64,000 bases of DNA, taken from positions 3,731,001 through 3,795,000 of the forward strand of contig NZ_CP029617.1 in the NCBI RefSeq assembly GCF_003945545.1, written 5' to 3'. The notes beneath the pieces were generated by a model. The model made no database searches and had not been told where the DNA came from. It saw only the letters and a list, made by a program, of their open reading frames with translations. Shown here one piece after another: positions 1 to 9,777 of the stretch. Numbering within the stretch: the first letter of the stretch is position 1; each line of letters starts with the position of its first letter. Made by a program: the position numbers and the translations under genes. The stretch is from Streptomyces sp. WAC 01529. Its GTDB lineage: Bacteria; Actinomycetota; Actinomycetes; Streptomycetales; Streptomycetaceae.

Positions 1-1
1 C

Positions 2-847
2 CCCGCCCTGCCCACCATCCCCGGCCGCGAGATCGCCGGGACGGTCGACGAGCTGGGCGAGGGCGTCGACCCGGAGCTGCTCGGCAAGCGCGTCGTCGCC
101 CACATCGGCTTCGCCCCCGGCGGCTACGCCGAGCAGACCGTCACCGAGGCGTCCCGGCTGCACGTACTCCCCGACGACATGGACTTCGCCGAGGCCGTCG
201 CCCTCATCGGGACGGGGCGTACGACGATGGGGATACTCCAGTTCGCCGAGCTGACGCCCGATTCGGTGGCCGTCATCCCCGCCGCGGCGGGCGGCATCGG
301 CACGCTCCTCACGCAGTACGCCAAGCACAGGGGCGCCACCGTCATCGGTCTCGCGGGCGGCCCGGAGAAGACGGCCCGCGTCCGCGCGAACGGCGCCGAC
401 CTCGCCGTGGACTACAAGAACCCCGCCTGGCCCGACGAGGTCCGCGCGTACCTGAAGGAGCGGCTCGACGGCCGCGCCGCCACCGTCGTCTTCGACGGCG
501 TGGGCGGCGACGCGGGCCTGGCCGCGGTCGACCTGCTCGGCCCCGGCGGCGTCCACGTCGTCTTCGGCTGGTCCGGCCAGGGCCTGCACGACGGCGAGGC
601 ACTGACCTTCGGCGAGGAGGAGCTGGCCGCGCGCGGCATCACGCAGGTGAACGTCCTCGGCCCGGCGATGATGGCGAAGGCCGGCGGCGACAACCCCGTA
701 CGCACCCTGGAGACCGCCGCCCTCGCCGAGGCCGCCACGGGCCACTTCACCCCGGCCGTGCAGCGCTACCCCCTGGCGGAGGCGGCGGCGGCCCACCGCG
801 CCCTGGAGACCCGCGGCACGATGGGCAAGGTCGTCCTGATCCCCTGA
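2..847 (+). CDS. Zinc-binding dehydrogenase / NADPH:quinone reductase family (5' truncated)
   Basis: The reading frame is open from the window edge, so the N-terminus is missing. The visible part starts in the GroES-like catalytic fold (PGREIAGTV near the edge) and continues into a Rossmann fold with a nucleotide-binding turn AAAGGIGT. This is the usual medium-chain dehydrogenase/quinone oxidoreductase layout, which reduces quinones or activated double bonds with NADPH. A serine or arginine specificity segment and the closing phrase GTMGKVVL(I) are typical of the family. No zinc-ligand cysteine cluster is visible, which favours the zinc-independent quinone reductase subgroup. The substrate cannot be assigned. 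The gene ends at TGA 845-847. Confidence 0.85.
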   Translation, partial: PALPTIPGREIAGTVDELGEGVDPELLGKRVVAHIGFAPGGYAEQTVTEASRLHVLPDDMDFAEAVALIGTGRTTMGILQFAELTPDSVAVIPAAAGGIGTLLTQYAKHRGATVIGLAGGPEKTARVRANGADLAVDYKNPAWPDEVRAYLKERLDGRAATVVFDGVGGDAGLAAVDLLGPGGVHVVFGWSGQGLHDGEALTFGEEELAARGITQVNVLGPAMMAKAGGDNPVRTLETAALAEAATGHFTPAVQRYPLAEAAAAHRALETRGTMGKVVLIP

Positions 848-951
848 GGCGCCCCTGAGAGCCCAGAGCCCCCTGAGGGCCTCCTGCCGACCCCGTCCCC
901 CGGGCCGAAATTCACCTGCCCTCACGGCATCCGGGAACTACCGTCCGTTAT

Positions 952-2244
952 ATGGATATGGAACCCGTCCAACCCCCCACCCCTTCCGCCTCCTCCGCCT
1001 CCTCCATCCAGTTCCGTGATGTCCCCGAGGCGGGGATCGACCGCGCCCTCTCCCTCGCCTACCTCGCCTTCCACGAGAGCCCGGAGGAGGAGAAGCGCAA
1101 GCACCACCACGACCTGCTGCTCGGCTGCACCCGCATCGGCGCGTACGACGGGGACGAGCTCGTCGGATTCCTCGCGGCGTTCCCCTTCACGATCTCCGTC
1201 CCCGGCGGCGAACTGCCCTGCCCCAGCGTCACGTTCGTCTCCGTCGCGCCGACGCACCGGCGGCGCGGCGTGCTCTCCGGGATGATCGCGGAGCTGTTCG
1301 CGAAGGCGACCGCCGAGGCCGCGCCGATCGCCGCCCTGTGGGCGTCGGAGGACGCCATCTACGGCAGGTTCGGCTTCGGCCCGGCCACCCACGGCAACAC
1401 CGTGGAGATCGACTCCCGCCGCCCGCTGGCCCTGCGCATCGCCCCGGACGAGCGTCCGCTGCGTCTGCTCGACCCCTCCGACGCCCCGGACGTCCTCGGT
1501 CCGTACTACGACCGCACGCGCGCCGAACGCCCCGGCCGCCTCGTCCGCACGGAGGCGTGGTGGCGCGAGGAGTGGATGGTGACGGAGGACGAGGAGGACG
1601 ACGAACTCTCCCCGCCCCGCATCGTCACGCTCGGCTCCCCGGACGCCCCAGGCGCCCCCGCCGAGGCAGGCCACATCGCGGGCTACGCCATCTACCGCAC
1701 CAAGACCCGCGACGACGCCCCCGGCCTCGTCCGCCTCGACGACCTGGAGGCGGACACCCCCGCCGCGGCCGCCGCCCTCTGGCGCTACCTCGCCTCGATC
1801 GACCTGACGGGCCAGATCCGCGCCTGGGGCCGCCCCCTGGACGACCCGCTGCTGCTCTTCGCCGCCGACCGCGACCAGGTGCGCGTCACGGGCCAGTCCC
1901 CCGCCCTGTGGGTCCGCCTCATCGACGTACGCGCCGCGCTGACCGCCCGCTCCTGGGCGGCCCCGGTCGACGCGGTCATCGACGTACGCGACGACCGCCT
2001 CCCCGCCAACGCGGGCCGCCACCGCCTGACGGCGTCCCCCGAGGGATGTACGTACGAACGGACGGACCGCCCCGCGGACCTCACCCTCGACATACGCGAC
2101 CTGGCGGCGGCCTACCTCGGCGGCACCGCGATCGACGCCCTGGTCCGCGCGGGCCTCGCCCAGGAACACACGCCGGGCACGGCCACGGCCCTGGACGCGG
2201 CGCTGCACACCGACCGACTGCCGCATACCGTGGACGAGTTCTAG
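952..2244 (+). CDS. GNAT N-acetyltransferase, Eis-like
   Basis: A 430-aa protein with an N-terminal GNAT domain. The acetyl-CoA-binding segment VAPTHRRRGVLSGM lies near residues 100-113. A second degenerate GNAT region and a C-terminal sterol-carrier-like domain follow, and the protein ends in a short hydrophobic/acidic tail (DEF). This three-part layout and length match the Eis (enhanced intracellular survival) family, which multi-acetylates aminoglycosides and other amines in mycobacteria. Whether this copy gives aminoglycoside protection cannot be told from sequence. The ATG at 952 was chosen because it begins the conserved part. It is convergent with the next gene. Confidence 0.85.
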   Translation: MDMEPVQPPTPSASSASSIQFRDVPEAGIDRALSLAYLAFHESPEEEKRKHHHDLLLGCTRIGAYDGDELVGFLAAFPFTISVPGGELPCPSVTFVSVAPTHRRRGVLSGMIAELFAKATAEAAPIAALWASEDAIYGRFGFGPATHGNTVEIDSRRPLALRIAPDERPLRLLDPSDAPDVLGPYYDRTRAERPGRLVRTEAWWREEWMVTEDEEDDELSPPRIVTLGSPDAPGAPAEAGHIAGYAIYRTKTRDDAPGLVRLDDLEADTPAAAAALWRYLASIDLTGQIRAWGRPLDDPLLLFAADRDQVRVTGQSPALWVRLIDVRAALTARSWAAPVDAVIDVRDDRLPANAGRHRLTASPEGCTYERTDRPADLTLDIRDLAAAYLGGTAIDALVRAGLAQEHTPGTATALDAALHTDRLPHTVDEF

Positions 2245-2282
2245 AGACCCCGGAGACCAAGGACCCCGAAAAGAAACAGAGG

Positions 2283-2774
2283 CTAGGCCCCGGCGGGCCG
2301 CGGCGAGCCCAGCGCGGTGAGCGCGTCGTCGGCCAGCCGGTACACGGTCCACTCGTCCTGGGGCCGTGCGCCGAGCGACTTGTAGAAGTTGATGGACGGC
2401 TCGTTCCAGTTGAGGACGGCCCACTCCAGCCGCTCGTAACCGCGCTCCACGCAGATGCGGGCCAGCTCGGCGAGGAGCGCCTTGCCGTGCCCGGCGCCGC
2501 GCGCCTCAGGACGTACGTACAGGTCCTCCAGGTAGATCCCGTGCGCGCCCCGCCACGTCGAGAAGTTGAGGAACCACAGACAGAAGCCCACCACCTCACC
2601 GCTCGCGTCGTCCTGCGCGAGGTGCGCGAACGCGGCGGGCCGCTCCCCGAACAGCGCCTCGCGCAGCTGCTCCTCGGTGGCCTTCACCTCATGGGCGGCC
2701 TTCTCGTACGCGGCGAGGTCATGGACCAGGGCGTGGATGACGGGGACGTCGGCAGGCGTGGCGGTACGAATCAT
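2283..2774 (-). CDS. GNAT N-acetyltransferase, diamine-acetyltransferase-like
   Basis: A 163-aa single GNAT domain. The N-terminus (MIRTATPADVPVIHALVHDLA) and the text around YLEDLYVRPEARGAGHGKALL resemble the spermidine/spermine acetyltransferase branch. The conserved motif A (RGAGHGKAL) binds the acetyl-CoA pyrophosphate. A conserved NFYKSLGA motif lies near the end. The likely role is acetylation of a small amine; the substrate is unknown. It is transcribed toward the Eis-like gene, with under 40 bp between the stops. Confidence 0.85.
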   Translation of the reverse strand: MIRTATPADVPVIHALVHDLAAYEKAAHEVKATEEQLREALFGERPAAFAHLAQDDASGEVVGFCLWFLNFSTWRGAHGIYLEDLYVRPEARGAGHGKALLAELARICVERGYERLEWAVLNWNEPSINFYKSLGARPQDEWTVYRLADDALTALGSPRPAGA

Positions 2775-2818
2775 GGGGGCAGGCTAGCCAGCGGCGGACC
2801 GCGGAGGTCAACGCCGTC

Positions 2819-3715
2819 TCACCATCCAGTCAGCCGCCGCGCGACCTCCAGGTGGTCCGGCACCAGCGGCCGTCCGTCCTCGATCTCCCACAGCGAGTTC
2901 TGCAGCACCCGCCCGAGCGTCCAGGCGCGCGCCCGCTCCCTGTCGAGCCCCATGACCTCGGTCATCGCGTCGAACCGCCACCGCACCTCGTCCGGCTCGA
3001 AGCGGTTGTCGAGGGCGGGCCACAGATCGAACCCGGGGTCCCCGGCAAGGGGTTTGGGGTCGATGGCGAGCCACGGCTCGCGCTCCGACGCCAGTACGTT
3101 CTCGAAGTGCAGGTCCCAGTGGAGCATCCGGTCACCGGCCTCGCCCATGACCTCGCGCACCGCGCCCCCGCACCGCTCCACGAGCGCCCGCTCGACCGGA
3201 TCCGGGATCGCCTTCAGCGCCCCGGGCAGCTCCGCGACCATCTCGGCCGCGAGGTCGCCGAGTCGGCGCATGCCCTCCGGCGCGGGCCCCGCGGTCAGCC
3301 GGGCGAGGAGCCCCGCGATGACGAGGACGGCCTCCCGGGTACCGGCCGCGTCGGCCATCGTGGACAGCATCCGCCCCGAGTCGAGGCGTTCGAGCAGCAT
3401 CGTGCCGGTCGCCGCGTCGTGGTCCAGGAGCCGGACGGCCCCGTCACCGCCCCACACCCGCAGCGCGACCGGCTCGCCCTCGGTCTCCTCGTCCAGGACC
3501 TGGAACTTGACCGCGGCGGGCGTGCCGTCCGCGCGCACCACGGGCAGCACGAGCGCGGCCTGCCCGTGCATCGGCTCCCCGTCGGGCGTCAGCTCCCACC
3601 GCTCGGCGAACTCCCTTACCCGCGCGGGCAGTACGTCGATGAAGGCGCGCCCCGCCTCACCCGCGTACAGGTGCTGCGCCTCGACCAGCCCGTCCGGAAC
3701 ACGAATGTCGATCAC
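2819..3715 (-). CDS. Aminoglycoside/hydroxyurea phosphotransferase family kinase
   Basis: About 298 aa from a GTG at 3715 (MIDIRVPDGL). A longer upstream extension is open but Arg/Gly-rich and unlike the family. The kinase signature LHWDLHFENVL carries the catalytic Asp and Asn, and IDPKPLAGDPGFDLWPALDN gives the metal-binding Asp. These match the APH(6)/hydroxyurea kinase family, which includes streptomycin 6-phosphotransferases. The enzyme would phosphorylate an aminoglycoside or a related hydroxyl. Chromosomal homologues are widespread in Streptomyces, so resistance is possible but not proven. No biosynthetic cluster adjoins it. Confidence 0.8.
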   Translation of the reverse strand: MIDIRVPDGLVEAQHLYAGEAGRAFIDVLPARVREFAERWELTPDGEPMHGQAALVLPVVRADGTPAAVKFQVLDEETEGEPVALRVWGGDGAVRLLDHDAATGTMLLERLDSGRMLSTMADAAGTREAVLVIAGLLARLTAGPAPEGMRRLGDLAAEMVAELPGALKAIPDPVERALVERCGGAVREVMGEAGDRMLHWDLHFENVLASEREPWLAIDPKPLAGDPGFDLWPALDNRFEPDEVRWRFDAMTEVMGLDRERARAWTLGRVLQNSLWEIEDGRPLVPDHLEVARRLTGW

Positions 3716-3809
3716 GCCCGCGACCCTACCGACGCGCGCGCGGCCCCGCCCACGGGTTTTCGGGGCCGCGCACACGGGTTTCCGGGGCCGCGCACCACGG
3801 CCGGAGACG

Positions 3810-4589
3810 TCAGGAAATCCCGGCCTTCTTCAGCTCCTTGGTGAACGCGCCCTGGTCGTAAAGGGCCTCGCCCTCGGCCTTCTCGCCGTCGATGAGGACG
3901 GTCGGCGTGGCCTGGACCCCGTCGTCGCTGAAGGCCGACATCGCCTCACCGACCCACTTCTTGTACGTCCCCTTGGTCACCGCCTTGTCGAAGGCGCCGC
4001 CCCGCAGCCCGTCGACCCTGTCGGCGATCTTCAGCAGGAAGGCCGGGGTGTAGGCGTCCTGCGACTCCTCCTCGGGCTGGTTGGCGAAGACGGCGGCGTG
4101 GTACTGCGGGAACTTGCCCGCCTCCACCGACGCCCGCAGCGCGTTCGCCGCGTTCACCGATCCGCTGCCGCCGAGGTTCTTGTCGAGGAAGGAGGCGATG
4201 ACGTACTCGACCTTGACCTTGCCGTCGGCGACCGGTCCGACCAGCGCCTGGGCCCCGCCCTCCTCGAACTTCTTGCAGAACGGGCAGCGCGAGTCCTCGT
4301 AGACCTTGACCGTATGCTTGGCCTTCGGGTCACCGACGGTGATCACGCCGCCCTTCACCGAAGCTGCCGCCTTGGCGAGTCGGGCGCTGGACGCCGGCGG
4401 GGCCTTCGCCTCGGGGCCGTCGGAGGCGGGCCCCTTGGACTTGGGCGCGGACGACGAGGACTTCTCGGCGCCACCACCGTCGCCACTGTCGTCGGGACCG
4501 CAGGCGGACGCGGCCACCCCGATCAGCGCCGCGGCGGCCACCGCGGTGACGACGCGCGCGGCCTTGCGCCCGGCCTTGTGTACGGCCAT
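3810..4589 (-). CDS. DsbA-family thioredoxin-fold lipoprotein
   Basis: 259 aa from ATG 4589, preceded by GGGAGGG at suitable spacing. The N-terminus has a positively charged stretch, a hydrophobic core and a lipobox ending at Cys (VAASAC), so it should be a membrane-anchored lipoprotein. A low-complexity linker of Ser, Lys and acidic residues follows. The folded part has CPFCKKF, a CXXC thioredoxin active site within a DsbA-like domain (DSBA_2 / disulfide isomerase-like), and a cis-Pro segment TPTVLIDG. The likely job is extracytoplasmic thiol-disulfide exchange. It is divergent from the FAD oxidoreductase gene. Confidence 0.85.
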   Translation of the reverse strand: MAVHKAGRKAARVVTAVAAAALIGVAASACGPDDSGDGGGAEKSSSSAPKSKGPASDGPEAKAPPASSARLAKAAASVKGGVITVGDPKAKHTVKVYEDSRCPFCKKFEEGGAQALVGPVADGKVKVEYVIASFLDKNLGGSGSVNAANALRASVEAGKFPQYHAAVFANQPEEESQDAYTPAFLLKIADRVDGLRGGAFDKAVTKGTYKKWVGEAMSAFSDDGVQATPTVLIDGEKAEGEALYDQGAFTKELKKAGIS

Positions 4590-4744
4590 GAGTTGAGCCC
4601 TCCCAGTATTCGACACGTTCCGCTCAAAGTATCGGAATCCATCCCGCTGCCCGTGCGCCGAACGCCCCGCCCCGGGGACCCTGAGTCCCGAAGACCAGCT
4701 CCCACCCCTGCCCACCGCCCCCACCTGCGCAGTAACGTCCGCGC

Positions 4745-6190
4745 ATGAGCAGCAGCACGACCAACGCGCCCCGCCCCGACTCCTCGTCCGCCTCTTCGTC
4801 TGCCACCGTCAACGGCGGCATATCGTTCTGGTACGCGGACGACGGCCTGCCCGCGGCACGCGAACCCCTCACCTCCGACGCCACGGCGGACGTCTGCGTC
4901 GTCGGCGGCGGCTACACCGGCCTGTGGACCGCGTACTACCTCAAGAAGGCCGCACCCTTCCTGCGCATCACCGTCCTGGAGCAGAAGTTCTGCGGCTACG
5001 GCGCCTCCGGCCGCAACGGCGGCTGGCTCTACAACGGCATCGCGGGCCGCGACCGCTACGCCAAGCTGCACGGGCACGAGGCCGCGGTCCGCCTCCAGCA
5101 GGCCATGAACGCGACGGTCGGGGAAGTGATCCGCACCGCGTCCGAGGAGTCCATCGAGGCGGACATCCACCAGGGCGGCGTACTCGAAGTGGCGTACACA
5201 CCCGCCCAGTTGGCGCGCCTGAAGTCCTTCCACGAGACCGAACTCTCCTACGGCGAGAAGGACCGCACCCTGCTCGGCGCCCGCGAGACCGCCGAGCGGA
5301 TCCGCGTCGCGGGCGCCGTCGGCTCCACCTGGACGCCGCACGGAGCGCGCCTGCACCCGGTGAAGCTGGTCAAGGGCCTGGCGCGGGCCGTCGAGGCGCT
5401 CGGCGTCACGATCCACGAGTCGACGCCGGTCACGGAGATCAAGCCGAAACACGCGGTCACCCCGTACGGCACGGTCCGCGCCCCCTACGTCCTGCGCTGC
5501 ACGGAGGGCTTCACGGCCTCCCTCAAGGGCCAGCGCCGCACCTGGCTCCCCATGAACTCCTCGATGATCGCGACGGAACCCCTGACACCGGCCCAGTGGG
5601 AGTCGATCGGCTGGGAGGGCCGTGAAACCCTCGGCGACATGGCCCACGCGTACATGTACGCCCTGCGCACCGCCGACGACCGCATCGCACTCGGCGGCCG
5701 CGGCGTCCCCTACCGCTACGGCTCGAAAACGGACAACGACGGCCGCACCCAGGCCGCCACGATCGAGGCGCTCCACACCATCCTGACCCGCTTCTTCCCC
5801 CAGCTGGCCGGGGTCCGCGTGGCCCACGCCTGGTCCGGCGTGCTCGGCGTCCCCCGCGACTGGTGCGCGACGGTCACCCTGGACCGCGCGACGGGCCTGG
5901 GCTGGGCGGGCGGCTACGTCGGCTCGGGCGTGGCCACCGCCAACCTCGCCGCGCGCACCCTGCGGGACCTGGTCCAACAGGACTCGGGCCAGGCGGGCCC
6001 CACGGACCTCACGACCCTGCCCTGGGTCAACCACAAGGTCCGCAAGTGGGAACCGGAACCCTTCCGCTGGCTGGGCGTCCACGGCATGTACGCCACCTAC
6101 AACGCCGCCGACCACCGCGAACGCACCACCCCCACCACGGCCTCCTCCCGCCTGGCCCGCCTGGCGGACCGAGTGGCGGGCCGCCACTGA
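4745..6190 (+). CDS. FAD-dependent oxidoreductase, DadA/glycine oxidase type
   Basis: 481 aa. The dinucleotide-binding motif VVGGGYTGLWTAYYL sits near residues 60-75, followed by the acidic residue that holds ribose (TVLEQ). GASGRNGGW is the conserved DAO-family loop, and the C-terminus has a second FAD-binding stretch (GYVGSGVATANLAART). This fits the D-amino-acid or glycine oxidase / gamma-glutamylputrescine oxidase group, which oxidises an amine and passes electrons to oxygen or a chain. The substrate is not evident. A short Ser/Thr-rich N-terminus precedes the fold. Confidence 0.85.
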   Translation: MSSSTTNAPRPDSSSASSSATVNGGISFWYADDGLPAAREPLTSDATADVCVVGGGYTGLWTAYYLKKAAPFLRITVLEQKFCGYGASGRNGGWLYNGIAGRDRYAKLHGHEAAVRLQQAMNATVGEVIRTASEESIEADIHQGGVLEVAYTPAQLARLKSFHETELSYGEKDRTLLGARETAERIRVAGAVGSTWTPHGARLHPVKLVKGLARAVEALGVTIHESTPVTEIKPKHAVTPYGTVRAPYVLRCTEGFTASLKGQRRTWLPMNSSMIATEPLTPAQWESIGWEGRETLGDMAHAYMYALRTADDRIALGGRGVPYRYGSKTDNDGRTQAATIEALHTILTRFFPQLAGVRVAHAWSGVLGVPRDWCATVTLDRATGLGWAGGYVGSGVATANLAARTLRDLVQQDSGQAGPTDLTTLPWVNHKVRKWEPEPFRWLGVHGMYATYNAADHRERTTPTTASSRLARLADRVAGRH

Positions 6191-6231
6191 CGCCCCCTTG
6201 AAGCCGCCCCCTGACGGACCCGCCCCCGGCG

Positions 6232-6867
6232 TCAAGGCCCCCCGGTCAGCAGCTCGGTGACCCCCCGCTCGGACCAGTGCCCCAAGGCGCCGGGGCAGGC
6301 GGCGACGTAGGCGGCGACCTCTTCCACGTCCCACCCGCCCGCGGACAGGAGCCCCGAGGCCAGGAAGCGTACGTAGGCGGGCGCCGGGGGGACCCAGCGC
6401 ACGTCGTCCATGCCCCAGGGCGCCGTGAAGGTCAGCACGGGCATGCCGTCGACCCGGCCCGCGCACACGAGCGTCTCGTACCGGCCGTCTCCGAGCACAT
6501 CCCGCCCCCGCGTGAGCGCCTGCGTCAGATCGAGGTCGGCGCCCGGCTCCCGGTACATCTCCTGAGCCGCGATGTCGGAGAACTGCCCGGCGGTCACCAG
6601 GTGGGCCCGGGCCAGGACACGCCCGCTCGCATGCGGGTCGTAGAAGGCCCTGCCGCCGCCCCACATCAGCGACTCGGTCGCGAAGTACATCGCACCGGGC
6701 AACTCCACGGGCACGGACCGGGCGGGCATGGCGGGGTCACGGCACCCCGGACACTCCTTCGCCCCACCCGACGGCCGGCCACCCCGGATATAGGCGGCGA
6801 GCCGGTCCAGGTGCGTGTTCGAGCCGTACGACGCGTACCAGACCCGGGCGGCTGGGCCGGGGTTCAT
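6232..6867 (-). CDS. Gamma-glutamylcyclotransferase-like protein (often labelled histone deacetylase)
   Basis: 211 aa. It opens with VWYASYGSN, the YGSN motif of the gamma-glutamylcyclotransferase/AIG2 fold, followed by a run of Gly, Arg and small residues. Streptomyces relatives are often annotated histone deacetylase with no support that I can see; the fold motif points to the cyclotransferase superfamily. The function is unknown. The start codon (6865-6867) lies one base beyond the encoded CCA of tRNA-Thr on the same strand, with no room for a separate promoter or ribosome-binding site. Confidence 0.6.
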   Translation of the reverse strand: MNPGPAARVWYASYGSNTHLDRLAAYIRGGRPSGGAKECPGCRDPAMPARSVPVELPGAMYFATESLMWGGGRAFYDPHASGRVLARAHLVTAGQFSDIAAQEMYREPGADLDLTQALTRGRDVLGDGRYETLVCAGRVDGMPVLTFTAPWGMDDVRWVPPAPAYVRFLASGLLSAGGWDVEEVAAYVAACPGALGHWSERGVTELLTGGP

Positions 6868-6868
6868 A

Positions 6869-6945
6869 TGGAGCCCCCTGTCGGATTCGAACCGACGACC
6901 TACGCATTACAAGTGCGTTGCTCTGGCCATCTGAGCTAAGGAGGC
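6869..6945 (-). tRNA. tRNA-Thr (anticodon TGT)
   Basis: On the minus strand the cloverleaf closes with a 7-bp acceptor stem (GCCTCCT with AGGGGGC, one T-G pair). It has a D arm GCTC/GAGC, an anticodon stem-loop CGCACTTGTAATGCG giving anticodon TGT, and a T arm GTCGG TTCGAAT CCGAC. A discriminator T and an encoded CCA follow. It reads ACA/ACG-type threonine codons. Its 3' end abuts the start of the gamma-glutamylcyclotransferase-like gene. Confidence 0.95.
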
Positions 6946-7096
6946 ATGCACGGGCCCGCACATGCATGTGGTCGTGCCCGAGCAGTGTAACCAACGACGT
7001 CCGTCCGCCCGGCGGAAATTTCCGCGGACCCAGCCGCGCCCCGACTACTGACAGACCACGGACCTCCGGGGTACGGTCACGAGCAGTTCACTCAGG

Positions 7097-7108
7097 TGGA
7101 CTACACCA
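7097..7108 (+). promoter_or_regulatory. Possible DasR (dre-like) operator upstream of msiK
   Basis: TGGACTACACCA matches the core of the GntR-regulator DasR site TGGTCTAGACCA at 10 of 12 positions. It lies about 55 bp before the msiK start. MsiK powers the chitobiose importer controlled by DasR, so the placement makes sense. The match is short and imperfect, so this is tentative. Confidence 0.35.
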
Positions 7109-7162
7109 CTCCCTCTACTCGGATCGTCCGGCACGTTCCTGCCGGTGAAGGGGGCCCTCACC

Positions 7163-8299
<1,137 letters not shown>

Positions 8300-8320
8300 C
8301 GGACACCGCCACGAGCACAC

Positions 8321-8359
8321 CCGAGGGGCCCCGCACCGAGCGCGCGCGGGGCCCCTCGG
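8321..8359. terminator. Hairpin terminator after msiK
   Basis: A perfect 14-bp stem, CCGAGGGGCCCCGC (8321-8334) with its complement at 8346-8359, and an 11-nt loop. It lies about 20 bp past the msiK stop. Confidence 0.85.
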
Positions 8360-8527
8360 CGCGTCCGCGGGGCCCGCCCACGACGACGGCGTTGTCGACA
8401 AATACCCCGGCACACCGGTCATTTCGCCCGGGCCTCGTCAACACCGCACCAGGGAAACCCTCTTCGCCGTCGCTCGACCGAGTGACAAAATGTCGCCAAA
8501 TCATCACCGAGCGCTACGCTGCCACGC

Positions 8528-8986
8528 GTGACGCACTCCGCCAACTACACCCAGAAGCCGCGCCGAGCCCACCGGGGCCCCGCCCGCCGCATCGGCCGCA
8601 CGCTCGCTCTCGTCCTGCCCGTGATGCTGGTGCTTTCCGGGACCCTCGCGGTCACCAGCGTCAACTGGTCGGGGAACTCGTCGGATTCGATGCTCACCGC
8701 ATCCGCCGACAACCTCTCCGTACCGGCCAAGTCCCGCGCCCCGCAGGACATCCTGCGCGACCGGCTCCTCCTGGAACTCCAGGAGAAGAACCCCGGCATC
8801 GCGCTCACCCACCTCCAGCAGGAGGTGAACCGCCACCCGTCGCTCGCCCGCCACTGCGTCGCCATCGCCCGCGCCCTCGGCCGGGCCGCCGTGCAGAAGT
8901 ACGGCCCGACCCGCGCCCAGTCGTACGCGCGGCCCGTGTGCGACACGTCGTACGCGTCGGGCGTGGCGGCCCATCTGAACGGCTGA
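8528..8986 (+). CDS. Hypothetical secreted or membrane-anchored protein
   Basis: 152 aa from a GTG. A basic N-terminus (KPRRAHRGPARRIGR) is followed by one hydrophobic segment of about 20 residues (LALVLPVMLVLSGTLAV), a signal sequence or N-terminal anchor. The rest is a small, mostly helical extracytoplasmic domain with two cysteines, one in HCVAIARALGRAA and one in PVCDTS, that could pair. I do not recognise the family. It is syntenic in Streptomyces between msiK and the nucleotidyltransferase gene. Confidence 0.75.
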   Translation: MTHSANYTQKPRRAHRGPARRIGRTLALVLPVMLVLSGTLAVTSVNWSGNSSDSMLTASADNLSVPAKSRAPQDILRDRLLLELQEKNPGIALTHLQQEVNRHPSLARHCVAIARALGRAAVQKYGPTRAQSYARPVCDTSYASGVAAHLNG

Positions 8987-9022
8987 GCCGACCGGCCCGA
9001 CGCGCCGCGTAGGGTTTCCGGC

Positions 9023-9742
9023 ATGACCACGCTGAACCCCACGCAGGCCGTAGTCCTGGCCGGAGGCCAAGGCTCCCGCCTCCGGCCGTACACCGACGAC
9101 CGGCCCAAGCCGATGGTCGAGATCCCCGGCACGGGGACCCCGATCATCGGCCATCAGCTCGCCTGGCTGGCCGCGGAGGGTGTGACGGACGCCGTCGTCT
9201 CCTGCGGCCACCTCGCCGAGGTCCTCCAGGAGTGGCTCGACTCCGCCGACCTCCCGCTGAACGTCACCACGGTCGTCGAGAAGGAGCCCCTCGGCCGCGG
9301 CGGCGGCCTCAAGTACGCCGCCCGCCACCTCCCCCACGCCGACCAGCCCTGGTACGCGACGAACGGCGACATCTGGACCCGCTTCTCGCTGCGCGACATG
9401 GCGGCCTTCCACGCCGAGCGCGACGCCACCGCGACCCTCGCCCTGGCCCGCCCCCGCATCCCGTGGGGCGCCGTCGAGACGGACGCGTTCGGCCACATCA
9501 CGGACTTCATCGAGGCCCCGCCGTCCCCGTACCTCATCAACGCGGGCGTCTACGTCTTCTCCTCGTCCTTCACCGCGCTCCTGCCCGACCTCGGCGACCA
9601 CGAGCGCACCACGTTCCCCCGCCTGGCCCGCGCCAAGCGCCTGGCGGGCTTCCCGCTGCCCCAGGGCGCCTACTGGCGGGCGATCGACACCGCGAAGGAC
9701 CTCACCGAGGCCGCCAAGGAACTGGCCGCCCAGGCCCGTTGA
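9023..9742 (+). CDS. NDP-sugar nucleotidyltransferase
   Basis: 239 aa. The N-terminus QAVVLAGGQGSRLRPYTDDRPKPMVEI is split here by the family motif GGxGxRLxPxTxxxPKPM, which binds the nucleotide and metal. A later NGDIW gives the catalytic-site Asp. This is the glucose-1-phosphate thymidylyl/mannose-1-phosphate guanylyltransferase family, which makes activated sugars for cell-surface glycans. It is shorter than two-domain GMP pyrophosphorylases. The exact sugar and nucleotide are unknown. Confidence 0.88.
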   Translation: MTTLNPTQAVVLAGGQGSRLRPYTDDRPKPMVEIPGTGTPIIGHQLAWLAAEGVTDAVVSCGHLAEVLQEWLDSADLPLNVTTVVEKEPLGRGGGLKYAARHLPHADQPWYATNGDIWTRFSLRDMAAFHAERDATATLALARPRIPWGAVETDAFGHITDFIEAPPSPYLINAGVYVFSSSFTALLPDLGDHERTTFPRLARAKRLAGFPLPQGAYWRAIDTAKDLTEAAKELAAQAR

Positions 9743-9743
9743 G

Positions 9744-9762
9744 CCCCCCCCCCCCCCCCCCC
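9744..9762. repeat. 19-nt poly-C homopolymer tract
   Basis: Nineteen consecutive C residues begin two bases after the nucleotidyltransferase stop codon. No gene includes them, so length changes would not shift a frame. The true length may be uncertain because such tracts are hard to sequence. Confidence 0.95.
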
Positions 9763-9777
9763 GCACCCACTTCATAC

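Noticed and set aside
922..2424. A 500-aa minus-strand frame over the Eis-like gene
   Set aside because: Val/Arg/Gly-rich composition without motifs; the plus-strand Eis-like protein explains the DNA.
1338..4748. A 1136-aa open frame on the plus strand
   Set aside because: It runs in the wrong frame across four real genes, is Pro/Arg/Gly-rich and matches no family; it is a high-GC shadow.
5863..6201. A 112-aa plus-strand frame over the end of the FAD oxidoreductase
   Set aside because: Low-complexity Gly/Pro text in another frame of the enzyme gene.
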